Shown: positions 21,181 to 32,940 of the stretch, piece by piece | Layout of the letters: each line of letters begins with the position of its first letter | Numbering within the stretch: position 1 is the stretch's first letter | Origin: Durusdinium trenchii | Lineage: Eukaryota; Sar; Dinophyceae; Suessiales; Symbiodiniaceae | Direction: 5' to 3' | Assembly: GCA_963970005.1 (NCBI GenBank) | Contig: CAXAMN010025251.1 | Coordinates: forward strand, 244,713 to 308,712 | DNA length: 64,000 nucleotides | The notes under the pieces: model-generated | The model's input: only the letters and a program-made list of their open reading frames with translations | What the model was told of the DNA's origin: nothing | Database searches by the model: none | Made by a program: the position numbers and the translations under genes

Positions 21181-24090
21181 AATTTCCAACAACTCGCTGG
21201 CAAGACGCCTGAGATCAAAAGGCAGCTGGTCCGAGTGATTGCTTGTTGAGGCATGTTCATTGTTTTTTTTACGCTGCTTGTTTGTGCTTGTCCACTTGCT
21301 GAGCGTGTTCCCATGGGTCCCATCGCGGCGCCAGGTCATGAAAGAACGATAACTGTGGCGAGGCTCCGGCTCAGCTTGTCGCGCTGGTTGCCGGGGTCTT
21401 GAAGTTGTGACCTTTTGACATCTACATGGTGTTGATGCGCCTCAACAATATGTGCAACTAGAAGATACTAGAAAAAGGAACATGTCAAGCAAAAAACATC
21501 AAAACGTGACCAGAGAGGCATATGTCACGGTTTTGTTTTGCCCGTCCTCAGGCACTGAGTCGGTGCAACACTATTGGGTAAAGTGGAAAAGTCTAGCTGC
21601 TAAAACGTAGGGCAAGAAATCAAGCGGTGAGGGTTTAAGAACCATGTGACAAAGTTGGTCGATAAAGCAAAGGTGGGAATGGCAGATAACGAGCCTCAGA
21701 GAGTTGTAATCGATGCTTAAGTGTGGTGTTGTTGACGTCAGTTTAACCTCCATGCTTTTGAGCATTGAGCCACCTTTGGACACATTTTTGAAAAAGGACA
21801 GGTTTTTTTATGTAGGCACTTTTTGGACAATGTTTATGGGTGGTCCACGGAGTGGCAAAGTAGATCAGTTAGGTGAGTTTGGCATTCTTCCTTTTTCATT
21901 TGGATTTGCTTGAGGTCGTTCTCTACATTACATCTTACTTGAGTTGCACATGCCAATTTGCAGAACATGTTTGTCAAGTTGTTTCTCCAAGTTTGCATTT
22001 CTTCTTGCGAACCCTTTGATTTCCCAAATTCACTCCGTTTGGAATTGTAGCAGTGGTTTCTATAAAATTGTGAGCCGCTGCTGCATGTGCACAGGTGGGA
22101 ATGCTGAAGAACAGTGACGATAAACCAAGTACAACGCCTAAAGCGCTGAAAGTTTCGAACAGATATAAGAGCAGCATTAAATTTCTCTCATGCGGCAACT
22201 TGTTCCTTGCAAAGTGCCAACCACCGAAACACAATGTTCATTGTTTTTCAGCCTCTCATGTTTTCGACTTTTTAGGCGTTCGACATCTCTGGGAGTGTTT
22301 GTTTTCCGTGGAAGCCTTCTGCCGCCTGGTCCTCGCACGAGCTTCCAGTCTCATCGCACCAGCTTCCTTCTTGCGACGCTGGAGCTCCACGCGGCCCAGG
22401 TCCATCCCCTGGGCAGAGCTCGCTCCGCCCCCGGCGAAGGCCGAATCACGGCGATGCCATCGCGTGTGAATCGGGCGACCAGTCTCGACATGCGGATGTG
22501 TATTTTCAATAGAGACATCCGCAAGGAATAGGTTTTGGTCTATGTTTCTCCGGCCGTCATTTCCCACTTCCATTCCATGATTGTTTCAGGCAGGGTAGCA
22601 CATGAGCTGCCCCCCTCACCAACCACGAAATTGAAGCACCTCCCCCTATGCAGTGGGTCACATGTTGGATGGTGCGCCGTGCCCAATCTTTCGGCTCCAA
22701 CGCGTGGGCTCGAATGGGCGTTCAGTGCTGGTTCATCTACTGCACCAGCAAGGCCTGAACTGCCGACCGGGAGGGGGTGGAAGACATCCTGCTTGATGCC
22801 AGATGTACCATCCGCCAGAGTGACTGGTTCCACTCGTGCCCATGATCTATAGGCCCACTAGAGGCCACTCCATTTCCTATGGAATTCCCAGGGTCCGCCG
22901 TGTCATCCAAACCTGAACAAACACCTCACAAATGATTCACAATTCCAAGTGCGCCCGGGGGGCTGGGAAGTCAGGTTGTTGGGAAGAAACCACCTCCAAA
23001 CCTCCAGAGCCGCTGGGTGTCGACACCCACCAGCTACGCGCTCCGACTCGGTGGAGGACGTGGTGCCCGGATGGCTCCCGCCTCCCTGGATCTTTCGCTC
23101 GATGAGGCGGGGGTGACGTCCGTCACGTGAGGTCCAAAAGGTGAGCATTGGAGCACCCAGCCGGGAAATGGGGCGTATATATATATATATAGATAGATAG
23201 ATAGATTGATATGATATGATATGATATGATATGAGATATGATATGATATGACAGGACATGATATGATATGTGTATATAACTACTGTATATGATATGTATG
23301 ATGTATATAATGTCGTGTAATGTAATGTAAAGACAAATGTGATGTTATGTAATGCAGATCAGTTGGAGGACCCCCAAACTCGAGTGTGTGTCCTCCAGAG
23401 CCAAATCGCCTAAACCGGGTGGGCCGGTGTCCTGCACGGCCCAGGTGATCAAGGCCTCCAGGAGCGAACCCAAGGGCCGTGGGAAAGGCGCGGTCTCCCT
23501 GCAGCGGATGTTCCTACTCCCGGGATCGAAGCGGGCCGGGGCGAGACCCATTCTACAAGAGGTTTTTCCAAGATTAGAGTCTATAGAGGTAGATCGAAGT
23601 TTGTTTTTGACTGTTTTCAGTTGGTGGTGATTGAAGAAGATACCCCTGGCTGCTTTACCATGCTTTATTCAATCATTTTGTGCTTACTTTTGCTTAGAGG
23701 ATCGTTGGGAGATGCCAAGTTGTGCCTGATGCAAGGATGTCCTGGGCGGCAGGTCCGTTCTGTCAGGTTTTGACACCTGCAAAAGCTGCAGCTGACACCA
23801 GCGACCCTCATCCGGTTTGTTGGGCTTGGGGGGGGCACCACCCGGCTGCTCGGAACAGCCACTGGTTCTCCACCGCCCACGAGGCCGAAAGGAGCATGTC
23901 GCTCCGAAGGAGGAGGAGATGGTCGGTCTGGACCGACCACAGGGGGGGGGTTCCATGGAATCGTGAGGAAAGCCCTGTGGAGACTTCCTGTAGAAAGCGG
24001 GCATGGCCTGGCTGAGACCAGACCCAGGATGTCAGAGTTCCCAGCGTCGACCTGCACGTGGGCGGGCGCTGGTGCGGCGTGCTTCAGGAC
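21181..24090 (+). other. Intergenic stretch between C and D
   Basis: Nothing clearly coding. It includes a GATA/ATATG microsatellite at about 23176-23270, and the phrase TTCCATGATTGTTTCAGG at about 22574-22591, which recurs at about 27039-27056 and looks like a shared intron 3' end. An open frame at 22535-22852 follows that acceptor but has no recognisable product. Confidence 0.45.
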
Positions 24091-27000
24091 ATGAGCTTGG
24101 ATGAGCTGATCGAAAAGGAGGCTCAGCCGCAGAAGGCGGGTCAGAGCCGCCGAACGAATCAGAGTGGCTTTTCATCGCCTCAGAGCCGCCTACTTGATGT
24201 TATGGAGACAATGCATTCAATGGACCCGGGTCATATGGGAGCCTGGGAACAAGTGTCGAAGCCTTTGTGAATCAGGGCCATGTTCGGGTGGGTCGAGTGT
24301 CTATCTACGTCACTGGCCCAAGATTGTGGCTTTTGCAAGCGAACTGAGGGCAAAAAGAACTGGCAGGAAGAGTGGGAGAAGCCAGGCGCTGTCAGGGCAG
24401 TGGGTGGTGGAGTTCGGTTCATGTTTTTTGGTGACGTAAGGGCGGTAGGATGAAGTGAGCCAAAGCAACCCTGCAGGCTTAAATCTTGCTGGGGTGCATG
24501 CCGAGGAGTAATAGCGATTTCAAGATGCATGCTATGTTCACAAGGGTTTGACCAGCTTCTCCTTCCGTGCCGCAGGGAAGGAGAAGGAGTGGGGTCCAAA
24601 TAAATGGCAAGACAAGACGAAGAGCACAGGCGCAGAACCGGGTGGAGACCCACCTCGCTTGAGCTGAAGGGACGGAGGGAGGACGGAGGACCCAATACCT
24701 CGGCTCCGAGCCGTTCTACCGACCCATGGGACCTGCAGGTTTCAGACGGTCTCAGGCCCTTTGACATCTCTTGAGTGGAAGTGGAAGCCATGCTTTTTCA
24801 CTCAACTGCCCCCCCAGCTGTGTGAGCACGATGGTTCTTGTTTTCAAGCGAGGCACTTGGAAGGCGAGTTGGAAGGACAACGATCAGAGTGGAGGAGGCG
24901 GAAGCTGGAAAGCCAGCTGGAAAAGCGCCGACGCCTCTGAGAATTGGAGCCTTGGGCGGGGCTGGGGCGATTGAAGCTGTTGGTCGAGAGGGCCGTTCCA
25001 AACCGGGGACATGCTCATGTCGAAGCAGGTGGCTAGAACAAGTTCTGGGAGAAACCCAACTATGAGTCTAAGCCCCGATGCTTGAGCATCGGAAGAGCAC
25101 CAGCAGCTTCATGCTGATGGATCTTGACCTTGGCTGTTTCATTGAAAACGTGTTTCAATAGCTGCGGACCTTAAACGCATGTCAATCAATGAAGGTCAGA
25201 ATCGTTCAGAAGAAAGGTCAGGCGTTCGGCGGCGCTCGCCGCCTCAGGGAGGCGACAGGGGGGGTTCTTCCGAAGCCGGCGGCGAAGCCTCAGGAAGAAG
25301 GCCGACTCCTGGAAGGCGGCGGAACAGTGGAAGCCCAAGGCTGAGAAGTGGGAAAAGGACAACTCCTGGAGCAGCCAGGGCCTCAGGAGTATCGTTGAAT
25401 CGCGTGGGAGGCGGGAGGGGTCGGATTTGGCTCAAAAAGGGCAGGTGAGGTGCAGGGTTCGATGGGAGGAAGTCCAGTTGTTTCTTGCTGTGCTGGTATC
25501 AGGTGGCAAGAAAAACGATTGGTCAGGCTGGGGTGGGTTGGGGGTGCTGGAGCTCTTGTTTGTACGCAGGCTGCTCGGATGTGCGTTGAAACTCCTTACA
25601 GATAGACCGTGCGCTGTTGGAACTTTGACAGCAGTGATCCCCGGGCAAGGTGGACTGTTTGTCAAGAATGCCGCGAAAAGTGGTATGGACAAACCACTGA
25701 TTGGGGAATCCCTCCCTACAAGTCCAAGGGCCAAGTTAAACCTGGTCCTTGACCTCATTGAGTACTGGTTTTGCATGACCGGACCCAGTCAAATGAGGTC
25801 CTTGACCTGTAGCGAGATCTGGTTTTCGACAGCCAGCTGGCATCAGGCCACCAGGAGGAATGGAAGCCCAAGCCCCGAGGCGTGACAGAGGAACTAGCTT
25901 GGACCCCTGTTAGGGTTCTTCTGTCGAGGGATGGCACCTTCAAGACACCAAGCTATTGGGATGTGAAGTCGTATGAGGTCAACTAAATCTCAGCCTTCAA
26001 CTGTCAGGGACTGTGAAGCTGGGCCACAGTGACCAATCCTGTCCCACAGATGTCCCACTGAGCGCCGCACCTTTGGCCCCTTTGATACTGTATTTTTGAA
26101 ATGTATTTTCACTAGGGCACCGAACGTTTCAAGTGTCGAAATGAAGTCGCGGGTCAGGGTCATCTCCCCTCTTCGCTTCCCCAACTCCTGGAAGGCCCCA
26201 GCTTCCGCTTCCCCTTCTTCTAGCTGTGGAGCTGTTTCCGCTTCTCACCCTCCGGCGAAAGACGGCGACCCCCCTCCGCCCATGCGAAGAGAGAGAGAGA
26301 GAGAGAGCTGAGCTCCAAGCGTCTTCCGCCCGGGGCGCGGCGCAGTCCAGGCGATGAATGGAGCGCCAACTCCTGGGGCGCCCAGCCAAAGAGTCCGGGG
26401 CCCCAACTGGGAGGTCGTAGTCCGCAAGCTGTAGCTCCATGGTGGAGGTGGTCATTTCCAAAAAGGCATGTTTCATACCCAGAACGACCAGAAAGATCCT
26501 TCTTGCACTGTTTTCATGGTAGGTGTGAAGTAACAGCAGGGTGAGTGTGATGCAGCCTTGCCGTTCCATCTCCGACGTGGGACACACTCAAACACAACGC
26601 TCTTTTCCGGACAGAGAAAGAGGGCCCATTCCTGTTTGTTTGATTTTCAGTTGGACCAGCGATGCCAAGCCTGCTGCTTCTTCCATTGTTTTTTTCCTGA
26701 GGCCAAGCCTGGGAAAAGTGGCCACAAGACAAGTGGGAGGCGCCTGTGCGTCAGGTGCGGAATGGGTGGGTGGCTGCCCATAGCACTGGCGGAAGGAATT
26801 TTCATGAGTGCTGCGGTCCCTATCATAGGGTTTTTGGATTCTGGACCCCAAAGACGTGGCAGCTCGATGCATGGACTCGATGCATTGCGGGCAACAAAGG
26901 AAGATGCACAGACTCGCAGGCTCGGTTTTGACTACAGGTGCGTAGTCAGTCCTATCTACCCTCCATCCAACAAGCATGGCAGTGGAATATGGCCCCTTGG

Positions 27001-28550
27001 AAGACCGTTTTCCTCTACGCACAGGCAAATTTCCACTTCCATGATTGTTTCAGGGAGGGGAAAATTTAATGCAATCTCCGATTCTTGTAGGTTATCGTCG
27101 GTCTGTTGTTTCCATGTTGTTTCGATTGGCTGGTTGTTACCGCTGGACCCTGTTTGCGGGGATCGCCATGAATCATGCGGTGAAAAGTGGAACTCTGATG
27201 CCCTGTGGAGGCTAGACTCTTTCCACCGGGCTCTGATTCAAGAGAAAAACAGAGGAGAGCAATCACCAGCCGGGACCTCATAGGACCCATACAAGGACCC
27301 CAGGATGGACCCCAGGATGGACCCTGAACGCATGAAGGCTCCAGCCAAGAAGTTCCGGTGAACGCTCTGAGCCATCGCTGTGTTACAGAGCTTGCCCGTC
27401 TTCTCGTCGACGGTTCCTGTCCAAAACATCGCGGGGCCGTCGAAAACGTGTTCGAAGCATCACTGGAGCAGCGAGTTCGCAATGAATCAATGAATGGGGC
27501 AGTCAACTGCCCCCCCCAGAGTCTATAAAGATGATAGAGGATTTCGCGAGCCCTCGCTTGAAGTCCCGAACTTTTGCCCTGCCTCAGACTTGGCGGCCCA
27601 CCAACGAGCAGGAGAGAGAGGACGTGTTTGTGTTAGCTGAAGTGAGAGGATGACCCCTCCAAAGCCCAGCGGCCTGTCAAGAGGCCCAGAAAGATCGGAC
27701 ACATTGGCTAGCGGCTAAGCGGCTAGCTGCTCAGGAGGGCTCAGGAGGGAGCCATCCCATTCACCCTATCCATCTTCTCCAAACAAAGGGAGCCGAAAAC
27801 CCCCAGCAGAGAGCGGAGTGAGCCAGTGAGCAAACCGCTCCGCTGGTTTTCGGTGAAGCGAGCCAGACCACGATGGGTTTGATCCCCCGCAGAAGGGAGA
27901 GCACCTGAGCACCCTGCCAAAGTAAGAAAGGACCAGAACGTGTGGTGAACATTGGGTGACCTGTTCGGGTGACTACATCCACCGGTGACGACTGTGGGAA
28001 GCGATGTCGATTCGAGTCCGTTGGTCCTCCAGGAGCGCTGGAACTCCCGAAACGAAGTGCACCTGCAACGGTGGGAGCGTCCGGACACCTCACGAGCCTG
28101 GGCTGAGAGGAAGGGGAAGTTGAAGACTGAATCTTCAGCAGTCCGTTTCATCAATTGCCTTGAATGTGGCCACTAAGTCACTGCGTTATTCATGATAAGG
28201 ACCTGTCAGGATATGTCATGTCAGTATCGTGTTGCATTGTTTTGCTGTCCATTAGGTCTTCCCCCTGCAATTTCAGTGAAGACACGTGTAGCAAGCAGTG
28301 GCTGGGGGGATGTCCAAAGTGTCACTGCTAGCTTGCCGTCCATGTGAAACAGCGAAACATAGTTGAATATCTGGGTAAGTCCACGCGTGACGTCAAGCGG
28401 TATCCCTCTCACGCACACCTCAAGAGTGGCCTGAGTCAAAATTGACAAAACAAAGAAACAACTATTCATGGACATTCCCCCTTCAGTGACCAACTGTGGC
28501 CAATACGCGTCCCAGTGAGACGGCTCCGGAACGAGTCATGCCCGCGAGAC

Positions 28551-28584
<34 letters not shown>

Positions 28585-29214
28585 CGTGGCCAACCTGCTG
28601 AGGACAAGAGGCTTACGGCCGCCAGGCTGACGTATATGGTCGCCCGGCACCGGATTACGGCCGCGGGCAGAACGACTATGCCCGCCAGCAGCACGACTAT
28701 GCTCGTCAGGGGCACGACTACGGACGCGGCACGCAAGACAGCGGCCGGCAGGGCCCGGCTGAAGGATACGGGCGTGCCTTTGATGTCCGGGTGCCCAAGA
28801 TGGTATTTTGGCGGCTGTGCAGCGCTTGCTCAGAAAATCCAGGGATGTGAGCTTCTTCAAGAGAACTTCCGCCCTCCAAGACCCAATGATTGTGAAGCGC
28901 ATTCTCGTTCCTTTCAGCCAAGCAGCCCACAGGTCCGAGACCGCAGAGGCTCGGAGGGAGATGTGCAGCAAAGTTGGTCATTGACTGAATTGCCGATTTT
29001 TTCTGGTCATTTTTGGCCTCTATGTCGCCGCATGTTCCAAAGCTTCTGCAATTCCAAGGATATATACAAAGCACCGTTCGTGGGGGCTGGGCGGCTGGGC
29101 CTTGGCCTGCCAGGCCGTGAGAGATCTCGTTCGCCGCCACGGAGGAATTTCTACGAAGAGCCGCCTGCGAGGCGGAATGAGACGAAGAGATCTCGCTTCC
29201 TTTTTTCAGGATGA
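24091..29214 (+). CDS. Gene D: Trp-rich micro-exon gene, probable RNA-associated protein
   Basis: The start is chosen at the ATG 24091, directly after an acceptor-like CTTCAG that could take a trans-spliced leader. The first exon, 24091-24198, begins MSLDELIEKEAQPQKAGQSR, resembling the short UAP56-binding motif at the N terminus of Aly/REF-type export factors (similarity by eye). Then come many short segments behind good acceptors, each with Trp/Lys motifs: about 24340 (NWQEEWEKPG), 24576 (EWGPNKWQDK), 24849 (GTWKASWKDND), 25037 (NKFWEKPNY), 25294-25444 (SWKAAEQWKPKAEKW), 25503, 25667 (REKWYGQTTDW), 25837 (EEWKPKPRG), about 26346-26413 (DEWSANSWG), 26702-26754 (AWEKWPQDKWEAP) and 28033 (ERWNSRNEVHLQRW). 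The last three exons, 28611-28790, 28823-28972 and 29059-29214, join in phase 0. Most micro-exon phases are not proven. I infer a role in RNA processing or export from the YGR, RS and N-terminal motifs. Confidence 0.5.
25728..25812 (+). repeat. Short inverted-repeat element, copy 1
   Basis: The segment reads AAACCTGGTCCTTGACCTCA, then an inverted partner CCCAGTCAAATGAGGTCC about 35 bases on. The arms pair around TGACCTCATT/AATGAGGTC. It lies in an intron of gene D. Related copies are near 44898-44990 and 60048-60085. Confidence 0.55.
26285..26311 (+). repeat. GA microsatellite
   Basis: A simple GA run within an intron of gene D. A longer AG run is at about 28545-28584, just before the YGR exon. 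Confidence 0.85.
28611..29214 (+). CDS. Gene D, last three exons: YGR-rich and RS tail
   Basis: Exon 28611-28790 (60 codons) is a Tyr-Gly-Arg low-complexity stretch (DYGRGQNDYARQQHDYARQG). It is joined through a 32-nt intron (GTGCCC...TGTGCAG, 28791-28822) to exon 28823-28972 (50 codons, SFFKRTSALQDPMIVKRIL), then through an 86-nt GT-AG intron to exon 29059-29214, which ends ERSRSPPRRNFYEEPPARR and a short basic tail before TGA. All three joins are in phase 0 and codon third positions are GC-rich. Tyr/Gly/Arg tracts and Arg-Ser dipeptides are known features of RNA-binding and splicing proteins. An alternative last acceptor (CTTTTTTCAG at 29201-29210) would give a different, shorter C terminus. 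Confidence 0.65.
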
Positions 29215-30467
29215 CATTGGCAGGTGGTGAACAGCAACAGCTTTGTTTCTTGATGGACTGGAGATGGGATGCTAATGATGCTTATGCATTTCAACTGCAT
29301 TGATTGCATAGTTGTAGTAATGCTAGTGTAGCACGTCCAGGAAACTACATAGAGCCAATATGAGCCAATTATAAAACGCACTTTCCAAGACTTCATTCCT
29401 GAGTTCTGCCAGTCATGCCCCAGAAAAAGCAGGACAAGAGCAGACAAAAACACCATCCTCTGTCATAACAATCTTGCTTGGCCACAGGGGCAGCATCATC
29501 TTGGTGAAGAACATTCCTTTGGGCCTCGATTCGAGGGACCGACGTCTCGCCGACGTCTCGCCGACGGGTTGCGCGGTGTGGCGTGTGGTGCGTGGTGAGT
29601 GGAGTGTGGTTGATTGGTGACCGGTGGATCTTCATCGAGAGGGAGCCGTGATTCATTGATCTTCACGCTGGTTTTAAGATCTCTGATCAAGTCAATGGAA
29701 TATCTCATGAAATGCTAGGGACTGCGGTGCGATCAACAGCGCCACGGGATGGCCGACTCGACAGCGCCACGCTTGCCCAGAGGACATTCGTGACGCCTTT
29801 CAGTCGGCCACGGGCCCCGTCACGAGCTGCAAGCTCAGCCAGGGGCGCCCAGCACTGGCAGTGAGTCATGTGTGGCCGACGTGCCACTGGAAAGGACCGA
29901 GAGGGGGTGGTTGTGGAGTTGCACGGTTGACAGGGGTGAGATTTCATCTTGGTGTTGGAGGTTCGTGACACTGGCATCATACAAAAACGGCCGCGGGAGG
30001 CGGGAACGATCATGTCCAGGTTCCCAACCAGACCTGACTAGAAAAAGATCCACTTGGACTTATAGCTGGATGGACCCTGCGAGGGGTGGTCGCGGTTTGG
30101 GCTCCGAGACCGGGCGCGAGCCCCTGAGGCCAAGATGGCACTGCCAGGATATCCTTTGAAAGGTGCGAAGTGGGGCGAATGCCGAAGAATCCGATTTTTT
30201 CAGGCTCTAAAGGCTTTCCTGCATCAGGCCCTCTGAAGCTATAGGATCCCTGAATTTCCCCAACAAAAAGCAGGAGTGGGGTTGAGAAGGGATCACCAAG
30301 ACAAGGGAGTTGTCGGTCGACATGTTCTGACCTGAAAGCCCCAGAACTGCTTGAAGTGGACACCCTCCGGATCTTCGGAACCTCCGGAGAAAGCCAAAAA
30401 CAGCCCGATCCGCCCCCCCTCCCTGCCGACACCGGTGGGCTTCGTTCGCTCCGTTGGGTCGTCGAAG
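29215..30467 (+). other. Stretch after gene D, no clear exon
   Basis: No convincing coding exon. A short tandem (CGACGTCTCGC twice) lies near 29540-29563. Several acceptor-like pyrimidine tracts exist, for example before 30204, but the following frames are short. Confidence 0.4.
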
Positions 30468-30555
30468 GCCGGAGGATGCGAAGAAGGCCGTCGCCACCTT
30501 CGACCACGGGGAGCTCAATGGCGCGGAGCGCCAAGCGGTGCGAGATGAGACCCAG
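30468..30555 (+). CDS. RRM-like exon fragment
   Basis: The reading DAKKAVATFDHGELNG, followed by an AG/GTGG donor at 30555-30556, matches the end of an RNA recognition motif, where helix 2 is followed by a loop and strand 4 (established family pattern ...EDAxxAI..LNG.EL.GR). Immediately upstream another frame reads PVGFVRSVGSS, similar to RNP1, so the domain may be interrupted by a small frame error or a very short intron. It could be a separate RNA-binding gene or a distal part of gene D. Only this fragment is supported. Confidence 0.4.
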
Positions 30556-32580
30556 GTGGTTTTTCTGATGGCATGGACCTGGGATTCCTGAAGATGTTTA
30601 AAAAAAAGGAGTGGTTCTCAGGTTCCAGGTCAGCAGGCTGAACCGTTTTTGTTTCAGACACGCTCTGAGGCAACATTATCAATGTCCACATCATCAATTG
30701 AGTGCCTTTTGATGTTTTGAGTGGCCTGCGGGGGGCGCGATTTATATCGGCGCCTTGTGCAAATGAATCTTGTGGAGCATGGTTTCAGGATACTTAGTTC
30801 CTGCAGCTGGATGCTGCTGTGAAGAATTTTCAGAGAGGCACGGGCCAGTCTGTACCAAACTTGAAGGTCACCATTCTTCAAGTGCCATAGGTTGCATAGG
30901 CACTTTACTAGTCTTTACTTGGCAGCTGAGCCAACAGAGGCCTCATGGGGCTTTCAAAGATGCCATGTGAGGGCTCGTGCCTGTAGCATAGTGACAGGGC
31001 CAGCGACGTGCGGTCCGGGCGCCAAAAGCTGACAAAGTTAAAAGGCCCGCACGTGCTCTGCGCACGGCGTGGGTTTGAGATGCGAGTGACTTCAAGTAGA
31101 AACATGTTGTTCTTCGTTTGGGAGAGGGGTCCTCGGACCCCATGTGAGAGAACTCTCATGTTCGTGACAGGGCGCCCATTTTGAGGAGACTTCTTTTCAG
31201 TGATGTGCTTGTGCAACGCACACACAAGAGGGTCGTAGGGCCATCAGAATTTGATTTTGGTGACTAGCCGGCAGACATGATCTGGGAAGTTGGTGGAGCT
31301 TTTGGTTTTGGGAAGTCCTTAAGATCCAGCATTCCCATCACCCATCCCCCGTGGGACCCTGCCATAGGGTGCCTGGCTAGGGTCCAGGGAAGTCGAACCC
31401 ATGCGGAGAAGAGATGGCTTGGAGATGTTGGGAGCAACTCGAGAAGGAATTGGCACATCGTGTGCACAAACACCTTCGATATGCAGGTTAGCCTCCCAAC
31501 TGTTAGGGAAGCACATATTTTAGAAAGCTGAGGCTGACTTCCGTTAGCTTCCCTCACGTGAAGGGTCATTACAACTTCGGTGTGATGCGAGTCACTCAGC
31601 AGCTTAGAAGCTTCTCAGTGAATCAACTCTTCGGCTTTTCGCATGGGTCATCCCTTCCGTGACCTCCCTGGAAGGCCCGTGGCCCCCGTGGCCCGCGTTC
31701 GCCCGTCGCTGGGGTGCCCAGCCGCATCAGGTTGGGCATCAGAGGTGTTAGGTCAAGTGGCTCCCAGTGGACGGGATCATGTTCCTTCGCAGGACGGTCT
31801 GACCGCGCGACCCAACATGTTGAGCCTCACCTGCGATCTGCACGGGACGGTCACATCAAACGTGGCGATCTTCCAACGGTTGGGACGTCGGCAGAGCCGT
31901 TGCCGTTGGGACCTCGGCGCTGCACCGCATGGCCACGTGGGCTCCAGGAACTCGAAACTCGGCGTTCGGTCTGACAAATGGTTTCACATGACGCATGGCT
32001 CGCTTATAGCGCGTGGATGGAAAGCCCTTCAGCTCGTAGAGGTGGGGGGGGCGACATCAGAGACGCTGGCTTCAGGACGAAGATATTGGACATGCTTCGA
32101 TAGGGAGGGGGGCTCCATGTTCTGCTCCCAAACCCCTCAACCGAACCACAGAAAAGCTGTGGAGTATTCAGTCTTATTCAGTCGCTTTTTTGGGGTTTTT
32201 GTGGGACCTGCCTCATGCTGGCGGTGGCCGGGTGGCCCACGGGTGGCCCACCGGCCACTTCACCGGGAGGTCCTGGTGGCCCTTGTTCCGTGCGCACTCG
32301 CCGAACGAACCCATGGGCTCATTGACTCTCGGCGGGTGGGGCGGGCCCGCTGTCACGACGGCATCGGTTGGCCTGGTTGAGTCGGACCCTGGTTGAGTCG
32401 GACCCTTGGTGGCTCATTTGAGCGGCGCAGGCGCTAGCCCATGGTAGTGTGGGCTTTGATATGGCTTGATGACTTCTAGGCATTTCTAGGTGGGACAAAC
32501 CAATGAGTCGACGGAAGATGATGGAAGCTCTGGGTTTGGAATCTGGAATGAGGAACCAAGGCTCGAGACCTTGGGGTGAA
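30556..32580 (+). other. Mostly unassigned; one 245-codon open frame
   Basis: An uninterrupted + frame runs from 31643 to 32380 (product start MGHPFRDLPGRPVAPVAR). I see no family, no splice support and no clear codon bias, so I do not call it a gene. The rest shows nothing clear. Confidence 0.3.
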
Positions 32581-32759
32581 CCTTGCTGCTCTGGTGGTCG
32601 ACGCGGAGACCGTCGAAGGTCTTCTGTTGCGGTGTTTGACCTGATTGGCTCTCAGTCATCCATTCAGTTCTCATGGACCGGACTGGAGCCATCAAAATCA
32701 CCTTCAACAACAGAACCATCGAAGGCTGCGCCTGGCACCAATCGACCAGATCCATGCAG
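32581..32759 (+). CDS. Two small exons with a 37-nt intron
   Basis: An exon ending at 32618 reads LAALVVDAETVE. A 37-nt intron (GTCTTC...CTCTCAG, 32619-32655) follows. The second exon, 32656-32759, reads DRTGAIKITFNNRTIEGCAW and is closed by a GTAGGG donor. The phases agree across the small intron (phase 1). The product is not recognised. It lies just upstream of the lipid kinase, but its end phase (0) does not match the acceptor before the kinase ATG, so it is probably a different transcript or lacks an exon. Confidence 0.4.
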
Positions 32760-32940
32760 GTAGGGAGGCCGTAGGGGGGGCTCATCAACAGTTTTGAACC
32801 GGATATTGGCATTTAGAAACATATATCGAGGCAGCCGGAGCGGAAGTCACATGTCACATGAAGTCACATGAAGATCTGTGTCGCTAGAGTCATGCCGACA
32901 TATATGCTTTGACTGAGATTTGTTGGCCCCTGTTTCTGCC

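Noticed and set aside
31643-32380. 245-codon open frame as a gene
   Set aside because: Long, but without domain, codon bias or splice context. Kept only as a note.
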